Assembly: GCF_001509485.1 (NCBI RefSeq)
Contig: NZ_LLZI01000276.1
Span: forward strand, 56,216 to 120,215
Reading direction: 5' to 3'
DNA: 64,000 nt
DNA from: Streptomyces sp. NRRL F-4489
Lineage (GTDB): Bacteria > Actinomycetota > Actinomycetes > Streptomycetales > Streptomycetaceae
The notes beneath the pieces are model-generated. The model did no database searches. It was not told the origin of the DNA and saw nothing but the letters and a program-made list of their open reading frames with translations. A program made the position numbers and the translations under genes. Positions 1-8,758 of this stretch are shown here, piece by piece. Numbering within the stretch: position 1 is the first letter of the stretch; every line of letters starts with the position of its first letter.

Positions 1-434
1 GGTTCATCATGAACGGGGCCAACCACCGGATGGACGGGCCCTCGACGTTCCCGTTCCCCATCATGGGCGGGCCCTGGGCCGAGCACTTCGATCTCATCAC
101 CGGACTGGCCGGGCGGGGGGACACTGTGGTGGGCCACGATGTCTGGTTCGGTTACCGGTCGATGGTGATGCCTGGTGTGCGGATCGGGCACGGCGCGATC
201 ATCGCGTCCGGCTCCGTGGTGGTGGACGACGTCCCCGACTACGGCATCGTCGGCGGTAATCCGGCCCGGCTCATCCGCCGCCGCTACAGCGACGCCGACA
301 TCGCGCGCCTGCTGGCCGTGGCCTGGTGGGACTGGCCGCTGGAGCGGATCACGGAACACGCCCGGACGATCATGTCGGGCAGCGTTGAGGAGTTGGAGAA
401 GGCGGCGGCTGGGCATGCGCCGCCCGTAGCGTAG
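1..434 (+). CDS. CatB/Vat-type xenobiotic O-acetyltransferase, C-terminal part (5' end outside window)
   Basis: This is the C-terminal part of a hexapeptide-repeat acyltransferase of the CatB/Vat family, which moves acetyl from acetyl-CoA to chloramphenicol- or streptogramin-like hydroxyls. The frame is open from the first base, and the residues before the first ATG (F-I) read into FIMNGANH, a motif internal to this family, so the true start lies upstream of the window. Visible are the hexapeptide-type steps around VGHDVWFGYRS and VRIGHGAIIASGSVVVDD, then the conserved IVGGNPARLIRRR and the WWDWP segment that close the left-handed beta-helix. Family membership is secure; the acceptor substrate is not known. 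It converges on the MFS gene, with 14 bases between the stops. Confidence 0.85.
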   Translation, partial: FIMNGANHRMDGPSTFPFPIMGGPWAEHFDLITGLAGRGDTVVGHDVWFGYRSMVMPGVRIGHGAIIASGSVVVDDVPDYGIVGGNPARLIRRRYSDADIARLLAVAWWDWPLERITEHARTIMSGSVEELEKAAAGHAPPVA

Positions 435-448
435 GGCGTACGCCCCGG

Positions 449-1984
449 TCAGCCGGTCGTGCCGTCCGGCAGGGTCGTGGGTGAGGGTTGGGGCGGCGGT
501 GCGGCCTGTGGCGGTACGACGGCCACCGGCTTCGGTGGGGCGGGCAGGCGGCGGGCTGCCGCCCAGGAGGTCGCCATGACGCAGGCGATGACCGCGTAGA
601 CCGCCGGGTAGCCGCCGGTGGTGTCGGCGAGGCGCCCGGTGACGGACGGGCCGGCGAAACTGGCGATGTTGGCGAGCGCGTTGACGCCGGCGATGGCGGT
701 CGCCGCGTGCCGGCCGGCCAGGGCGCCGGTGCAGCGGCTCCAGAGGGCGGGCACCGCGGCGAGGTTCGCCGCCACCATCACGGTGAGCGCGGCCAGAGTG
801 AGGAGGGGGAGGCGGGAGACCGCGGCGCAGGCGGCGGCGAGGGCGGAGGCCGCGATGGGCCCGGTGATCAGCGATGTCCGGTGGCCGACCCGGTCGCCGT
901 AGCGGCTCCAGAGGAGCATGACCGGTACGGCGACCGCGTACGGGAGGGCGGCGAGCGCGGAGACGCCGGAGGTGTGCGCGCCGGGGAAGAGGGCGGTGAG
1001 GACCTGCGGGAGGAAGAACTGCAGGGAGTAGGCGCCGAAGGCCATACCCGCCTGGACGAGTGCGAAGTGGGCGACGCGGCGGACGACGGTGCCGCCCGTG
1101 CGAGCGGGCGGCGCGTCGTGCGCCAACTCGCTTGCCAGTTCCCGGCGTTGGGCGGTCGTCAGCCAGGCTGCCCGGTCCGGTGAGTCGGGCAGGAGGCGGA
1201 GGGCCGCGATCCCGAGGACGACGGCGGGCGCGCCCTCGATCAGGAACATCGACCGCCAGCCGCTGAACCCGAAGAGGCCGGCATGTTCCACCAGCAGACC
1301 GGAAGTCGGCAGGCCGATGGCGGTGGCGATGGGGATGGCCAGCAGGAACGCCGCCAGGGCGCGGGTGCGCCGGCGGGCCGGGAACCACGTGGTCAGATAG
1401 GCGACGACCCCGGGGAAGAAGCCCGCCTCGGCCAGTCCGAGGAGGAAGCGGGCCAGATACAGGCCGCGGGCTTCGGTGACGAACGCCGTGGCCGCCGAGC
1501 ACAGGCCCCAGGCGGTGATCACGCCGGCCAGCCAGCGGCGGGCGCCGAACCGGTTGAGGGCCCAGGCAGCCGGGACCTGGAAGGCGAGATAGCCGATGAA
1601 GAAGATGCCGGCGGCCGTTCCGTACGCGGTGGTGGTGAGGTGGAGTTCGGCGTTCATGGCCAGGGCGGCGACGCCGATGTTGGCGCGGTCGAGGAAGTTG
1701 ACCACGTAGAGGACGAAGAGGAGGGGGAGGAGGCGGCGGGCGACTGTGCGGACGGCGGGCGGGCCGGGCGGGTCACCCGTGTCCGTTTCCGTTCCCGTTG
1801 CCGTGTCCGTTGCCGCTCCTGTTTCCGGTCGTGATCCTGCTCCTGCTCCTGTTCCCGCCCCCGCCCCTGCCCCGGCTCCTGTGCCCGGCGCTCTTTCCGC
1901 CGCTGTTCTCTCCTCCGGACCGCTCTCCTCCGTGGCGTTCTCGCCCGCCGTTCCGCCCGGGCCTGTCTCCGCTGCTGCCGTCAT
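449..1984 (-). CDS. MFS transporter, anion:cation symporter (ACS) type
   Basis: A 511-residue inner-membrane secondary transporter. The body resembles ACS/phthalate-permease-like MFS proteins that take up organic acids: NFLDRANIGVAAL in the first membrane segment, GxxAEAGFFPGV near segment 4, and WFPARRRTRALAAF after it. About 12 hydrophobic segments are visible. The first ~80 residues are an unusual low-complexity tail rich in Gly, Ala, Thr and Glu, encoded by short GC repeats at about 1785-1880. A start just before VARRLLPLLF would give a normal-length protein, so the annotated ATG may be too far upstream. The substrate cannot be read from sequence, and no catabolic partner is adjacent. Confidence 0.85.
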   Translation of the reverse strand: MTAAAETGPGGTAGENATEESGPEERTAAERAPGTGAGAGAGAGTGAGAGSRPETGAATDTATGTETDTGDPPGPPAVRTVARRLLPLLFVLYVVNFLDRANIGVAALAMNAELHLTTTAYGTAAGIFFIGYLAFQVPAAWALNRFGARRWLAGVITAWGLCSAATAFVTEARGLYLARFLLGLAEAGFFPGVVAYLTTWFPARRRTRALAAFLLAIPIATAIGLPTSGLLVEHAGLFGFSGWRSMFLIEGAPAVVLGIAALRLLPDSPDRAAWLTTAQRRELASELAHDAPPARTGGTVVRRVAHFALVQAGMAFGAYSLQFFLPQVLTALFPGAHTSGVSALAALPYAVAVPVMLLWSRYGDRVGHRTSLITGPIAASALAAACAAVSRLPLLTLAALTVMVAANLAAVPALWSRCTGALAGRHAATAIAGVNALANIASFAGPSVTGRLADTTGGYPAVYAVIACVMATSWAAARRLPAPPKPVAVVPPQAAPPPQPSPTTLPDGTTG

Positions 1985-2215
1985 CTGTGCCGCCTTCGCT
2001 CACTCGCCGTGTCACGACATGTCGCCTTCTGTCATGACGTACAACGAGTGGCGGCGGCACCGGATATGCGCGTTGAGGCGCACCGGGGCGCACGGAACGG
2101 CCCGCGCTCGCGCGGTCGCCGCGTACCGCGCGCCGGAGTGCGGACGGGGGCGGTCAGGGGCGGCTGGGCGCGGCTGGCGCGGGCCGGGAGGGACAGGCGG
2201 GCGGGCGAGAGGCGG

Positions 2216-3115
2216 TCAGGAAGCGCCCTTCAGAACACGGTCGAGTGCCGCCCGGCCTAGAGGTCCCCAGTTCGGCTTGCCGCCGGGGAGGCCCCGATCT
2301 CCGTTCTGTCCCATGAGCATCAGGAAGAGGCTCTTCATCGCGGCCAGCCCGCGGGCGCGCCGGATCGCCGCCTCGTCCGCGTGCGCGTACATGTCGAAGA
2401 ACCGTGAGGCCGTACCCGCCGGCAGCAGCACCCATGCGGCGGCGAGGTCCCACGCCGGGTCGCCGGCGAACAAGTCACCGAAGTCGACGATGCCCGCGAG
2501 CGTTCCGTCCGAGACGACGACGTTCGCGGGATGGAGGTCGCCATGCACCCACACCCGCGGGCCCTCCCACGCGGGGGCCGCCACGGCGTCGTCCCAGACG
2601 GCCCGGACGTCGGCAGCGAAGCCGTCGAGGGCAACGGCCTGGAAGAGCTTCTCGAAGCCGTCCGTGCAGTCCTTGGGATGGGTGCCGCGGTCCGCAGCGA
2701 TCGGCGCCTCGGCGGGCGCCTCCACATGGAGCGCCCGGAGGAAGCCCGCCAGCGTGTCGGCCGCGTGGGCGCCGCGGCTGATCGAGCCGTGGTCCAGCGG
2801 CTCGCCGGGAACCCACGTCATCACGGTCCAGTGTTTGGGGAAGCGCTCGGACGGTTCGCCGAACCGCACCGGAGTCGGCACCGGGAGCGGCAGGCGCGGA
2901 GCCAGCGCGGGTAGCCACCGCCGCTCCTTGAGCTGGAGTTCCGGGGTGGGGTCCATGCGCTGCATGCGCACGGCCAACTCGTCCCCGAGACGCCACATGT
3001 GGTTGCCCCAGCCGCCCGCCACCTCGCGGATGGCCAGCCCTGCAAGGTCTGGATGTTGCTCCCGCAGCAGATCGCGGACCAGGTCCGCGGTGATCTCGAT
3101 CTCGGCGTCGGTCAT
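2216..3115 (-). CDS. Aminoglycoside phosphotransferase (APH) family kinase
   Basis: A 299-residue protein-kinase-like phosphotransferase. The catalytic loop HGDLHPANVV starts at residue 191, with catalytic Asp193, and the metal-binding IVDFGD has Asp211. The N-lobe and hinge are recognisable, with MTWVPGEPLD near residues 99-108. Family members phosphorylate aminoglycosides, macrolides, homoserine, choline or unknown small molecules, so resistance is not established. The ATG overlaps a perfect 12-bp palindrome (3115-3126) and no clear Shine-Dalgarno precedes it, which suggests a leaderless or very short-leader mRNA. Standing alone between an MFS gene and a broken DNA ligase, it has no operon partner. 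Confidence 0.85.
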   Translation of the reverse strand: MTDAEIEITADLVRDLLREQHPDLAGLAIREVAGGWGNHMWRLGDELAVRMQRMDPTPELQLKERRWLPALAPRLPLPVPTPVRFGEPSERFPKHWTVMTWVPGEPLDHGSISRGAHAADTLAGFLRALHVEAPAEAPIAADRGTHPKDCTDGFEKLFQAVALDGFAADVRAVWDDAVAAPAWEGPRVWVHGDLHPANVVVSDGTLAGIVDFGDLFAGDPAWDLAAAWVLLPAGTASRFFDMYAHADEAAIRRARGLAAMKSLFLMLMGQNGDRGLPGGKPNWGPLGRAALDRVLKGAS

Positions 3116-3126
3116 GTGACGTCACA
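3115..3126. promoter_or_regulatory. 12-bp perfect palindrome TGTGACGTCACA over the APH start
   Basis: TGTGACGTCACA is fully self-complementary and includes the first base of the APH gene's ATG on the minus strand. A dyad so close to a start codon with no leader is a plausible operator. No binder is known, and a chance palindrome cannot be excluded. Confidence 0.35.
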
Positions 3127-3341
3127 GTACTGAGGCGGCAGGCGGGGCGGGCGGAACAGCTCCCAAGCCGGTGCTGGTGCGCCGACAGCTCCCGCAGACG
3201 CTCGCCGTCCAGCTCCTCGTGGGCCTGCCGCAGCGCCGCGCCGAGCCGGGGCAGCCGCTCGGCCTCGTCCGTCTCTTCGCCCACCGCACAGCACCCCTTA
3301 CGCCGCCGCCCCGCAGGCCACCCGCCCTTTTACGCACCCCA

Positions 3342-3733
3342 GACGCCGTCCTCGACGGCGAGGTGATCACCTACCGGGAGGGGCGGCTGGACTTCGGCGC
3401 ACTCCAGCAGCGCATCAGCCGCAGACCCGGCACCACGGCCCGACTGGCCCGCACGCAGCCGTCCCACTTCATCGCGTTCGACCTGCTCCACCGCGCCGGC
3501 ACCGGGACACCGCCGAGGCCATCATCGGCGCGGTCACCGGGACGCTCACCGGCCCGGACACCGTACTGCTCGGCCGCTACACCCCGGACGGGGAGTTCCG
3601 CCTGGCCGCCCGCAGCGCGACCCTGCCCGCCGGCCTGCGCCGCGAACTCGCCGGGCGACTGCGGCCAGCCGCGCCCGATCACCCGTGGCACGGTATGCGT
3701 GTCTCGTCCCCGGTGCAGGAGGAGAGGAACTGA
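3342..3733 (+). pseudogene. ATP-dependent DNA ligase remnant (internal deletion and frameshift)
   Basis: Frame 3 from 3342 reads DAVLDGEVITYREGRLDFGALQQR then SHFIAFDLLHRAG, matching the adenylation-domain part after the catalytic Lys of LigC/LigD-type ATP-dependent ligases. At about 3509 the match jumps to frame 2, TAEAIIGAVTG then VLLGRYTPDGEF, which is the OB-fold region, and ends at a TGA at 3731-3733. The catalytic KxDG motif and the stretch between the two pieces are missing, so both a deletion and a frameshift have occurred. The flanking 3116-3341 and 3734-3945 show no convincing gene. Confidence 0.75.
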
Positions 3734-3945
3734 AGCGGGACCGGGACGAGGAACGGTAGAACGAACCACGGTGACGGGAGGACGACGGGTCGGGAGGATG
3801 ACGAGGACGGTACGTCGTAAGCCGGGTTTGCCTGGCGCTCGCTGCCCGGTGGCCGGTGCCCGCTGCCCGGCGTCAGAGCCGTGTCAGCCGCATGTCAGGA
3901 CCGTCGCTGATCGTGGTCGCATCAACCGCCACGAAAGGACACCCG

Positions 3946-5208
3946 GTGAGCGACCCGACCTCCGTCCCCACCTCTGACCCGACCGCCGACCCGACCTCCG
4001 TCCCGCGCGGTCTGCCCATGGAGCGCGACGCGGGCCCCTTCGACCCGCCGCGCGCCCTCACCCGGCTGCGCGAGGCCCGTCCGGTCAGCCCGTTGGTCTT
4101 CCCCGACGGCCATGAGGGCTGGATCGTCACCGGTTACGACGCGGTCCGCCGGCTCATGGCCGACACCCGCTTCAGCTCGCGCCAGGACCTCGGCGTACTG
4201 CACATTCCGTACGAGGCGACCGGTATGCCCGTCATGACCGAGCCGGCCCCGCAAGTGCCGGGCCTGTTCGTCGCGATGGACCCGCCGGACCACACCCGGC
4301 TGCGGCGCAAGCTCACCGGCGCGTTCACCGTCCGGCGCATGAAGCAGCTCGAGGAGCACATCGGCGAGATCGTCGCGCGGCAGCTGGACGCGATGGCGCG
4401 GCTGGCGCCGCCGGTCGATCTGGTCAAGGAGTTCGCACTGCCGGTGCCCTCGCTGGTGATCTGCGAACTGCTCGGCGTCCCCTACGAGGACCGGGACACC
4501 TTCCAGACCAACTCCGCCCAGATGATGGTCAAGGACCAGACACTCGACGAGAAAATGGCCGCGTACGGCGCGCTGACCGCGTACCTGGCCGAACTGGTCA
4601 CCCGCAAGCGCGCCGAGCCCGGCGAGGACATCCTCTCCGACCTGGCCCGCCACGACGACCTCAGCGTCGAGGAGCTGGTCGGCATCGCCTTCCTGCTGCT
4701 GCTCGCGGGCCATGAGACGACCGCCAACATGCTGGCGCTGGGCACGTTCGCGCTGCTGGAACACCCCGACCAGCTGGCCGCACTGCGTGCCGATCCGGAC
4801 CTGATGCCCGACGCCGTCGAGGAACTCCTGCGCTATCTCGCCGTCGCCGATATCTTCTACCGCTACGCCACCGAGGACATCGAACTCGGCGGGGAGACGA
4901 TCACCAAGGGATCGACCGTCGTCGTCGCGCTGCTGGCCGCCAACCGCGACCCCGGGCGCTTCGACGACCCCGACACCCTGGACGTGCACCGCAACGCACG
5001 CGGCCATATGGCGTTCGGCCACGGCATCCACCAGTGCCTGGGCCAGCAGCTGGCCCGTGTGGAGATGCGCGCCGGCTTCGAGGGCCTGCTGCGCCGCTTC
5101 CCAACCCTCCAACTCGCCGTCCCCGCCCGGGAGGTGAAGCTCCGCACCGATATGAACATCTACGGCGTCCACGAGCTGCCGGTCACCTGGACGGAGACGG
5201 GACGGTAG
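3946..5208 (+). CDS. Cytochrome P450
   Basis: A 420-residue soluble bacterial class I P450 that would use electrons from ferredoxin and ferredoxin reductase. The I-helix oxygen-activation motif AGHETTAN lies near residue 255, the K-helix ExxR is in EELLRYL, and the heme loop FGHGIHQCLGQQLAR has the thiolate Cys at residue 364. I chose the GTG at 3946 because AAAGGA sits six bases upstream; the longer frame back to 3856 lacks a ribosome site. The N-terminus has a short DPTSVPTSDPTADPTS repeat. No ferredoxin gene is adjacent. It lies 43 bases before the AfsR-like regulator on the same strand. The substrate is unknown; CYP105/107-like hydroxylation is a guess. Confidence 0.92.
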   Translation: MSDPTSVPTSDPTADPTSVPRGLPMERDAGPFDPPRALTRLREARPVSPLVFPDGHEGWIVTGYDAVRRLMADTRFSSRQDLGVLHIPYEATGMPVMTEPAPQVPGLFVAMDPPDHTRLRRKLTGAFTVRRMKQLEEHIGEIVARQLDAMARLAPPVDLVKEFALPVPSLVICELLGVPYEDRDTFQTNSAQMMVKDQTLDEKMAAYGALTAYLAELVTRKRAEPGEDILSDLARHDDLSVEELVGIAFLLLLAGHETTANMLALGTFALLEHPDQLAALRADPDLMPDAVEELLRYLAVADIFYRYATEDIELGGETITKGSTVVVALLAANRDPGRFDDPDTLDVHRNARGHMAFGHGIHQCLGQQLARVEMRAGFEGLLRRFPTLQLAVPAREVKLRTDMNIYGVHELPVTWTETGR

Positions 5209-5251
5209 GTGGCAGCGGGGGCGGCAGCGGCGGCGGGACGGCGGGAGCGCC

Positions 5252-8200
5252 ATGGGCGCCCGCCCCGAACCCCCCGACCCGCCGCTGTGGCACGATTGCG
5301 CCGTGCGTAACGGGAACGGGATGCGCTGGCCGCTCCGGATCGGGCTGCTCGGGCCGTTCCAGGTCCAGGCCGGCGACGGGGCGGCGGTGGAGGTGCCTGG
5401 CACCAGGTCGCGCGCGCTGCTCGCCGCGCTCGCGCTCCAACCGGGCCGGATCGTCCCCCGCGAGCGGCTCGTTGACTGGATCTGGGGCGAGCGGCCGCCC
5501 GCCGACGCGGCGAATGCCGTCCAGGCACTGGTGTCCAGGCTGCGCAGGGTGTTGCCGGCCGGGGTGATCGAGGCCAAGTCAGGTGGGTACGGGCTGGTCA
5601 TCGACCCGGACGCGGTGGATGTGAGCCGGTTCGACCGCCTCGTCGCCCAGGCACGCGCCGCCCAGGAGCCGGTCCGGGTGGGCCTGCTGCGCTCGGCGCT
5701 GGAGCTGTGGCGCGGGGACGCGATGGAGGGCATCGCGCTGCGCGGCAGCCAGGCGTTCGACGCGGCGGTGGCGGGGCTGGGCGAGCGGTATCTCGCCGCG
5801 CTCGGGGACCGTATCGACGCGGAACTCCGCCTGGGCCTCGGCGCCGGCCTCGTCCCCGAACTCACCGGTCTGGTGGCGAAGTACCCGCTGCGGGAGGGCT
5901 TCGTCGCCGCGCTGATGCGGGCGCTCGCCGAGGCCGGCCGGGGCGCGGAGGCGCTGGCGGCGTACCAGCGGCTGCGCGAGCGGCTGGCCGACGAGCTGGG
6001 CGCCGATCCGTCTCCTGAAGTGGCCACGTTGCACACGTGCTTGCTACGCGGCGAGCTGGGCAGTGCGCCCCGCGGCGGACCGCCGAGCGGACCGCACGAC
6101 GGACCGCACGACGGACCGCACGGTGGGCCGCGCGGCGGACCGCACGGCGGACTGGATGGCGGGCCGCCCGGACCCCGGGGGCACAGGCACCCGGAGAACC
6201 ACACCACAGCGGACCCGCCCGCCAACAGAACCAACCTGCGCGCCGAACTCACCAGCTTCATCGGCCGGGACGAGGACGTCGCCGCCGTAGCCGAACTGAC
6301 CGCCAGGCACCGCCTGGTCACCCTGACCGGCGCGGGCGGCTCCGGCAAGACGCGGCTGGCCACCCGGACCGCGCGGACCGTGCTCGACGGGCTGCCGGAC
6401 GGGGTGTGGCTGGTCGAGCTGGCCGCCGTACGGGCGGGCGGGGAGCTGGCGCAGGCCACCCTGACCGCGATCGGCCTGCGGGACCAGGCACTGCCCGGCG
6501 GGGCGGCGGGCGGGGACGCGGCGGACCGGCTCGTCGCCGCGCTCCGCGAGCGCGCGGCCCTGCTGATCCTGGACAACTGCGAGCATCTGATCGAGGCGGC
6601 CGCGGCGTTCGCGGACCGGCTGCTGGGCGAGTGCCGGCGGCTGCGGATCCTGGCCACGAGCCGGGAATCGCTCGGCATCACCGGCGAGGCGCTGTGGCAG
6701 GTCGAGCCGCTTCCGCTGCCCGCGCCGGACGCCGGGCCGGACGAGGCCGCCTCCTCCCCCGCGGTGCGGCTGCTGCGCGACCGGGCCGCCGCGGTGCGCC
6801 GGGACCTCGGCTCCGACCCGGGGGCGCCGGCCGCGATGGCGCGGATCTGCCGCGCGCTCGACGGCGTGCCGCTGGCGATCGAACTGGCCGCGGCGCGGCT
6901 GCGTACGATGTCCGCCGAGCAGCTGGCGCGCCGCCTCGACGACCGGTTCCGGCTGCTGACCGGCGGCAGCCGTACGGCACTCCCCCGGCACCGGACGCTG
7001 CGCGCGGTGGTGGACTGGAGCTGGGACCTGCTGTCCGAGGACGAACGCCGGGTGCTGCGGCGGCTGTCGGTGTTCTCCGGCGGGGCGAGCCTGGAAGCCG
7101 TCGAGCGGGTGTGCGCGGACGGGGAGTACGTCCTGGACCTGCTGACCGCGCTGACGGAGAAGTCGCTGCTGCTCGCGGACGTCGAGGGCACCCCGCGCTT
7201 CCGGATGCTGGAGACGATCCGGGAGTACGCGGCGCAGCACCTCGCCGAGGCGGGGGAGGCCGAGCGGGCGCGGCAGGCGCACCGGGCCTACTTCACCGAG
7301 CTGGCCGAGACCGCCGAACCGCATCTGCGCCGCGCCGAGCAGCTGGACTGGCTCGCCGTCCTCGAAGCCGAGCACGACAACATCGGCGCGGCACTGCGCG
7401 GCGCCATCGCCGAGGGCCGGGCCCAGGAGGCGATGCGGCTCGTCGCGGCCGCGGGGTGGTATTGGTTCCTCAGCGGGCACAAGGCCGAGGGCACCCAGCT
7501 GAGCATCGCGGCGGCCTCGCTGCCCGGTGAGGTGGCCGACGAGACGCGGGCGATGGCGTACACCATCGTCGCCATGCTGGTAACGGCCGGGCACGGCGAT
7601 CAGTTCCAGGCACGGGAGTGGATCGAGCAGGCGCACCACTACACCGAACGCAGCAACCACCGCCATCCGCTGCGCTGGCTCGTCGGGCCGCTGGAGCGGA
7701 TGCTGCGGGAGCCGACCGGCTTCCTGCCCGCGTTCGAACCGCTGCTGGCCGACGACGACCCGTGGGTACGCGCCCAGGCAAGGCTGAACCGCGGCCGCTT
7801 CCGGCTGAGGCTGGGGAACGGGGACGGGGGCGGGGGCCCTCACGGGGACTTCGACGATCCGCACGCGGAGGCCGGGGCCGCGGCCGAGGCGGACATCACC
7901 GCCGCCCTCGCCGAACTGCGCACGCTCGGCGAGCGATGGGGCATCTCCTTCGCCCTGACCACACTGGCCGAACGGCTCGCGCTGCGCGGCGAGTTCGCGC
8001 GCGCCTGCGACCACTACGAACAGGCCGTCGCCGCCCTGACCGAGGTGGGCGCGACCGAGGACGTGGTGGGCTTGCGCGCGCGCCAGGCACACCTCTACTG
8101 GCTGCTCGGTGACGAACGCTCCAGCGCCGCCGCCATGGCCGAGGCGGAACGCTGCGCGGACCGCATCGCCTGGCCCGACGCCCTCGCCGAGCTGGCCCTG

Positions 8201-8719
8201 TCCCAGGCATACCTGGCCTGGTGGCGGGGCGATACGGACCAGGCACACGCCCGACTGGCACTCCTGCGGACGAGACTCGGCGACGCCGAACGGGCCGGCA
8301 TCCAGGCCGCGGCCCAGGACTTGTACGGCTACCTCGCCGACGATCTCGCGCAGTCCCGCGCGCACCGGGCCGAGGCGTTCCGCGCCGCCGTGGCGATCGG
8401 GCACCCGCCACTGACCGCCCAAGTCCTCGTCGGCGTCGCCGAGTTGGCATTACGCCAGGGCGAACACGCGCAGGCCGTACGCCTGCTCGCGGCGAGCGAC
8501 CGGGTACGCGGCACCGCCGACCGCGCCCACCCCGACGTCTCCCGCATCACCGAGACCGCCCGCAACCACCTCGGCGACGCGGCGTTCACCGAGGCCGCGC
8601 ACCCGGCCCGACACCATGACTGGCAGGAACTGGCCGAGTCCACACTCACCGGGCGAATCCCCGACTCCGAACGCGCCGGACACAGCGAACGGACCGAACG
8701 CGCCGACGACACGGGCTGA
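5252..8719 (+). CDS. AfsR/SARP-type transcriptional regulator with NB-ARC and TPR-like regions
   Basis: A 1155-residue multidomain regulator. An OmpR-type winged-helix DNA-binding domain comes first (LRIGLLGPFQV onward), then a bacterial transcriptional activation domain to about residue 270, a repeat-coded linker, an NB-ARC/AAA-type ATPase with Walker A GAGGSGKT near residue 359 and Walker B LLILDNCEH near 435, then a helical TPR-like C-terminus. Such proteins activate secondary metabolism or nearby genes. Position 8450-8452 is an in-frame TTA leucine codon, so translation may depend on bldA tRNA. Alternative starts are GTG 5303 or ATG 5321, directly before the winged helix. The neighbouring P450 is a possible target or partner (inference). 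Confidence 0.9.
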   Translation: MGARPEPPDPPLWHDCAVRNGNGMRWPLRIGLLGPFQVQAGDGAAVEVPGTRSRALLAALALQPGRIVPRERLVDWIWGERPPADAANAVQALVSRLRRVLPAGVIEAKSGGYGLVIDPDAVDVSRFDRLVAQARAAQEPVRVGLLRSALELWRGDAMEGIALRGSQAFDAAVAGLGERYLAALGDRIDAELRLGLGAGLVPELTGLVAKYPLREGFVAALMRALAEAGRGAEALAAYQRLRERLADELGADPSPEVATLHTCLLRGELGSAPRGGPPSGPHDGPHDGPHGGPRGGPHGGLDGGPPGPRGHRHPENHTTADPPANRTNLRAELTSFIGRDEDVAAVAELTARHRLVTLTGAGGSGKTRLATRTARTVLDGLPDGVWLVELAAVRAGGELAQATLTAIGLRDQALPGGAAGGDAADRLVAALRERAALLILDNCEHLIEAAAAFADRLLGECRRLRILATSRESLGITGEALWQVEPLPLPAPDAGPDEAASSPAVRLLRDRAAAVRRDLGSDPGAPAAMARICRALDGVPLAIELAAARLRTMSAEQLARRLDDRFRLLTGGSRTALPRHRTLRAVVDWSWDLLSEDERRVLRRLSVFSGGASLEAVERVCADGEYVLDLLTALTEKSLLLADVEGTPRFRMLETIREYAAQHLAEAGEAERARQAHRAYFTELAETAEPHLRRAEQLDWLAVLEAEHDNIGAALRGAIAEGRAQEAMRLVAAAGWYWFLSGHKAEGTQLSIAAASLPGEVADETRAMAYTIVAMLVTAGHGDQFQAREWIEQAHHYTERSNHRHPLRWLVGPLERMLREPTGFLPAFEPLLADDDPWVRAQARLNRGRFRLRLGNGDGGGGPHGDFDDPHAEAGAAAEADITAALAELRTLGERWGISFALTTLAERLALRGEFARACDHYEQAVAALTEVGATEDVVGLRARQAHLYWLLGDERSSAAAMAEAERCADRIAWPDALAELALSQAYLAWWRGDTDQAHARLALLRTRLGDAERAGIQAAAQDLYGYLADDLAQSRAHRAEAFRAAVAIGHPPLTAQVLVGVAELALRQGEHAQAVRLLAASDRVRGTADRAHPDVSRITETARNHLGDAAFTEAAHPARHHDWQELAESTLTGRIPDSERAGHSERTERADDTG
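6071..6166 (+). repeat. Eight degenerate 12-bp tandem repeats in the AfsR-like linker
   Basis: Eight consecutive 12-base units of the type CACGACGGACCG follow each other in frame and encode a Gly-Pro-His-Asp/Gly linker between the activation domain and the NB-ARC domain. Two central units are identical. Such an array can change copy number by slippage without breaking the frame. Confidence 0.8.
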
Positions 8720-8740
8720 CGCCCGGCCGGGCACCGGGCG
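8720..8740. terminator. Short hairpin between convergent AfsR-like and SnoaL-like genes
   Basis: CGCCCGG and CCGGGCG form a 7-bp stem with a 7-base loop in the 39-base gap between two convergent stop codons. There is no U tract, which is usual for GC-rich actinobacteria. It could serve both directions, but the stem is short. Confidence 0.35.
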
Positions 8741-8758
8741 GGGCCCCTGCCAGCTGAC

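Noticed and set aside
434..445. GGGCGTACGCCC between the acetyltransferase and MFS stops as a terminator.
   Set aside because: A 12-bp perfect palindrome can leave only a 3-4 base loop and 4-bp stem; too weak to call.
2475..3284. Long minus-strand frame overlapping the APH gene, with a helical, charged N-terminus (MGEETDEAERLPRLG).
   Set aside because: It overlaps the well-supported APH gene almost entirely in another frame and has no recognised domain. The N-terminal 40 residues look protein-like but no gene end can be placed.
3922..7191. 1089-residue frame antisense to the P450 and AfsR-like genes.
   Set aside because: A shadow of codon bias in GC-rich DNA: low-complexity Ser/Arg composition and no domain.
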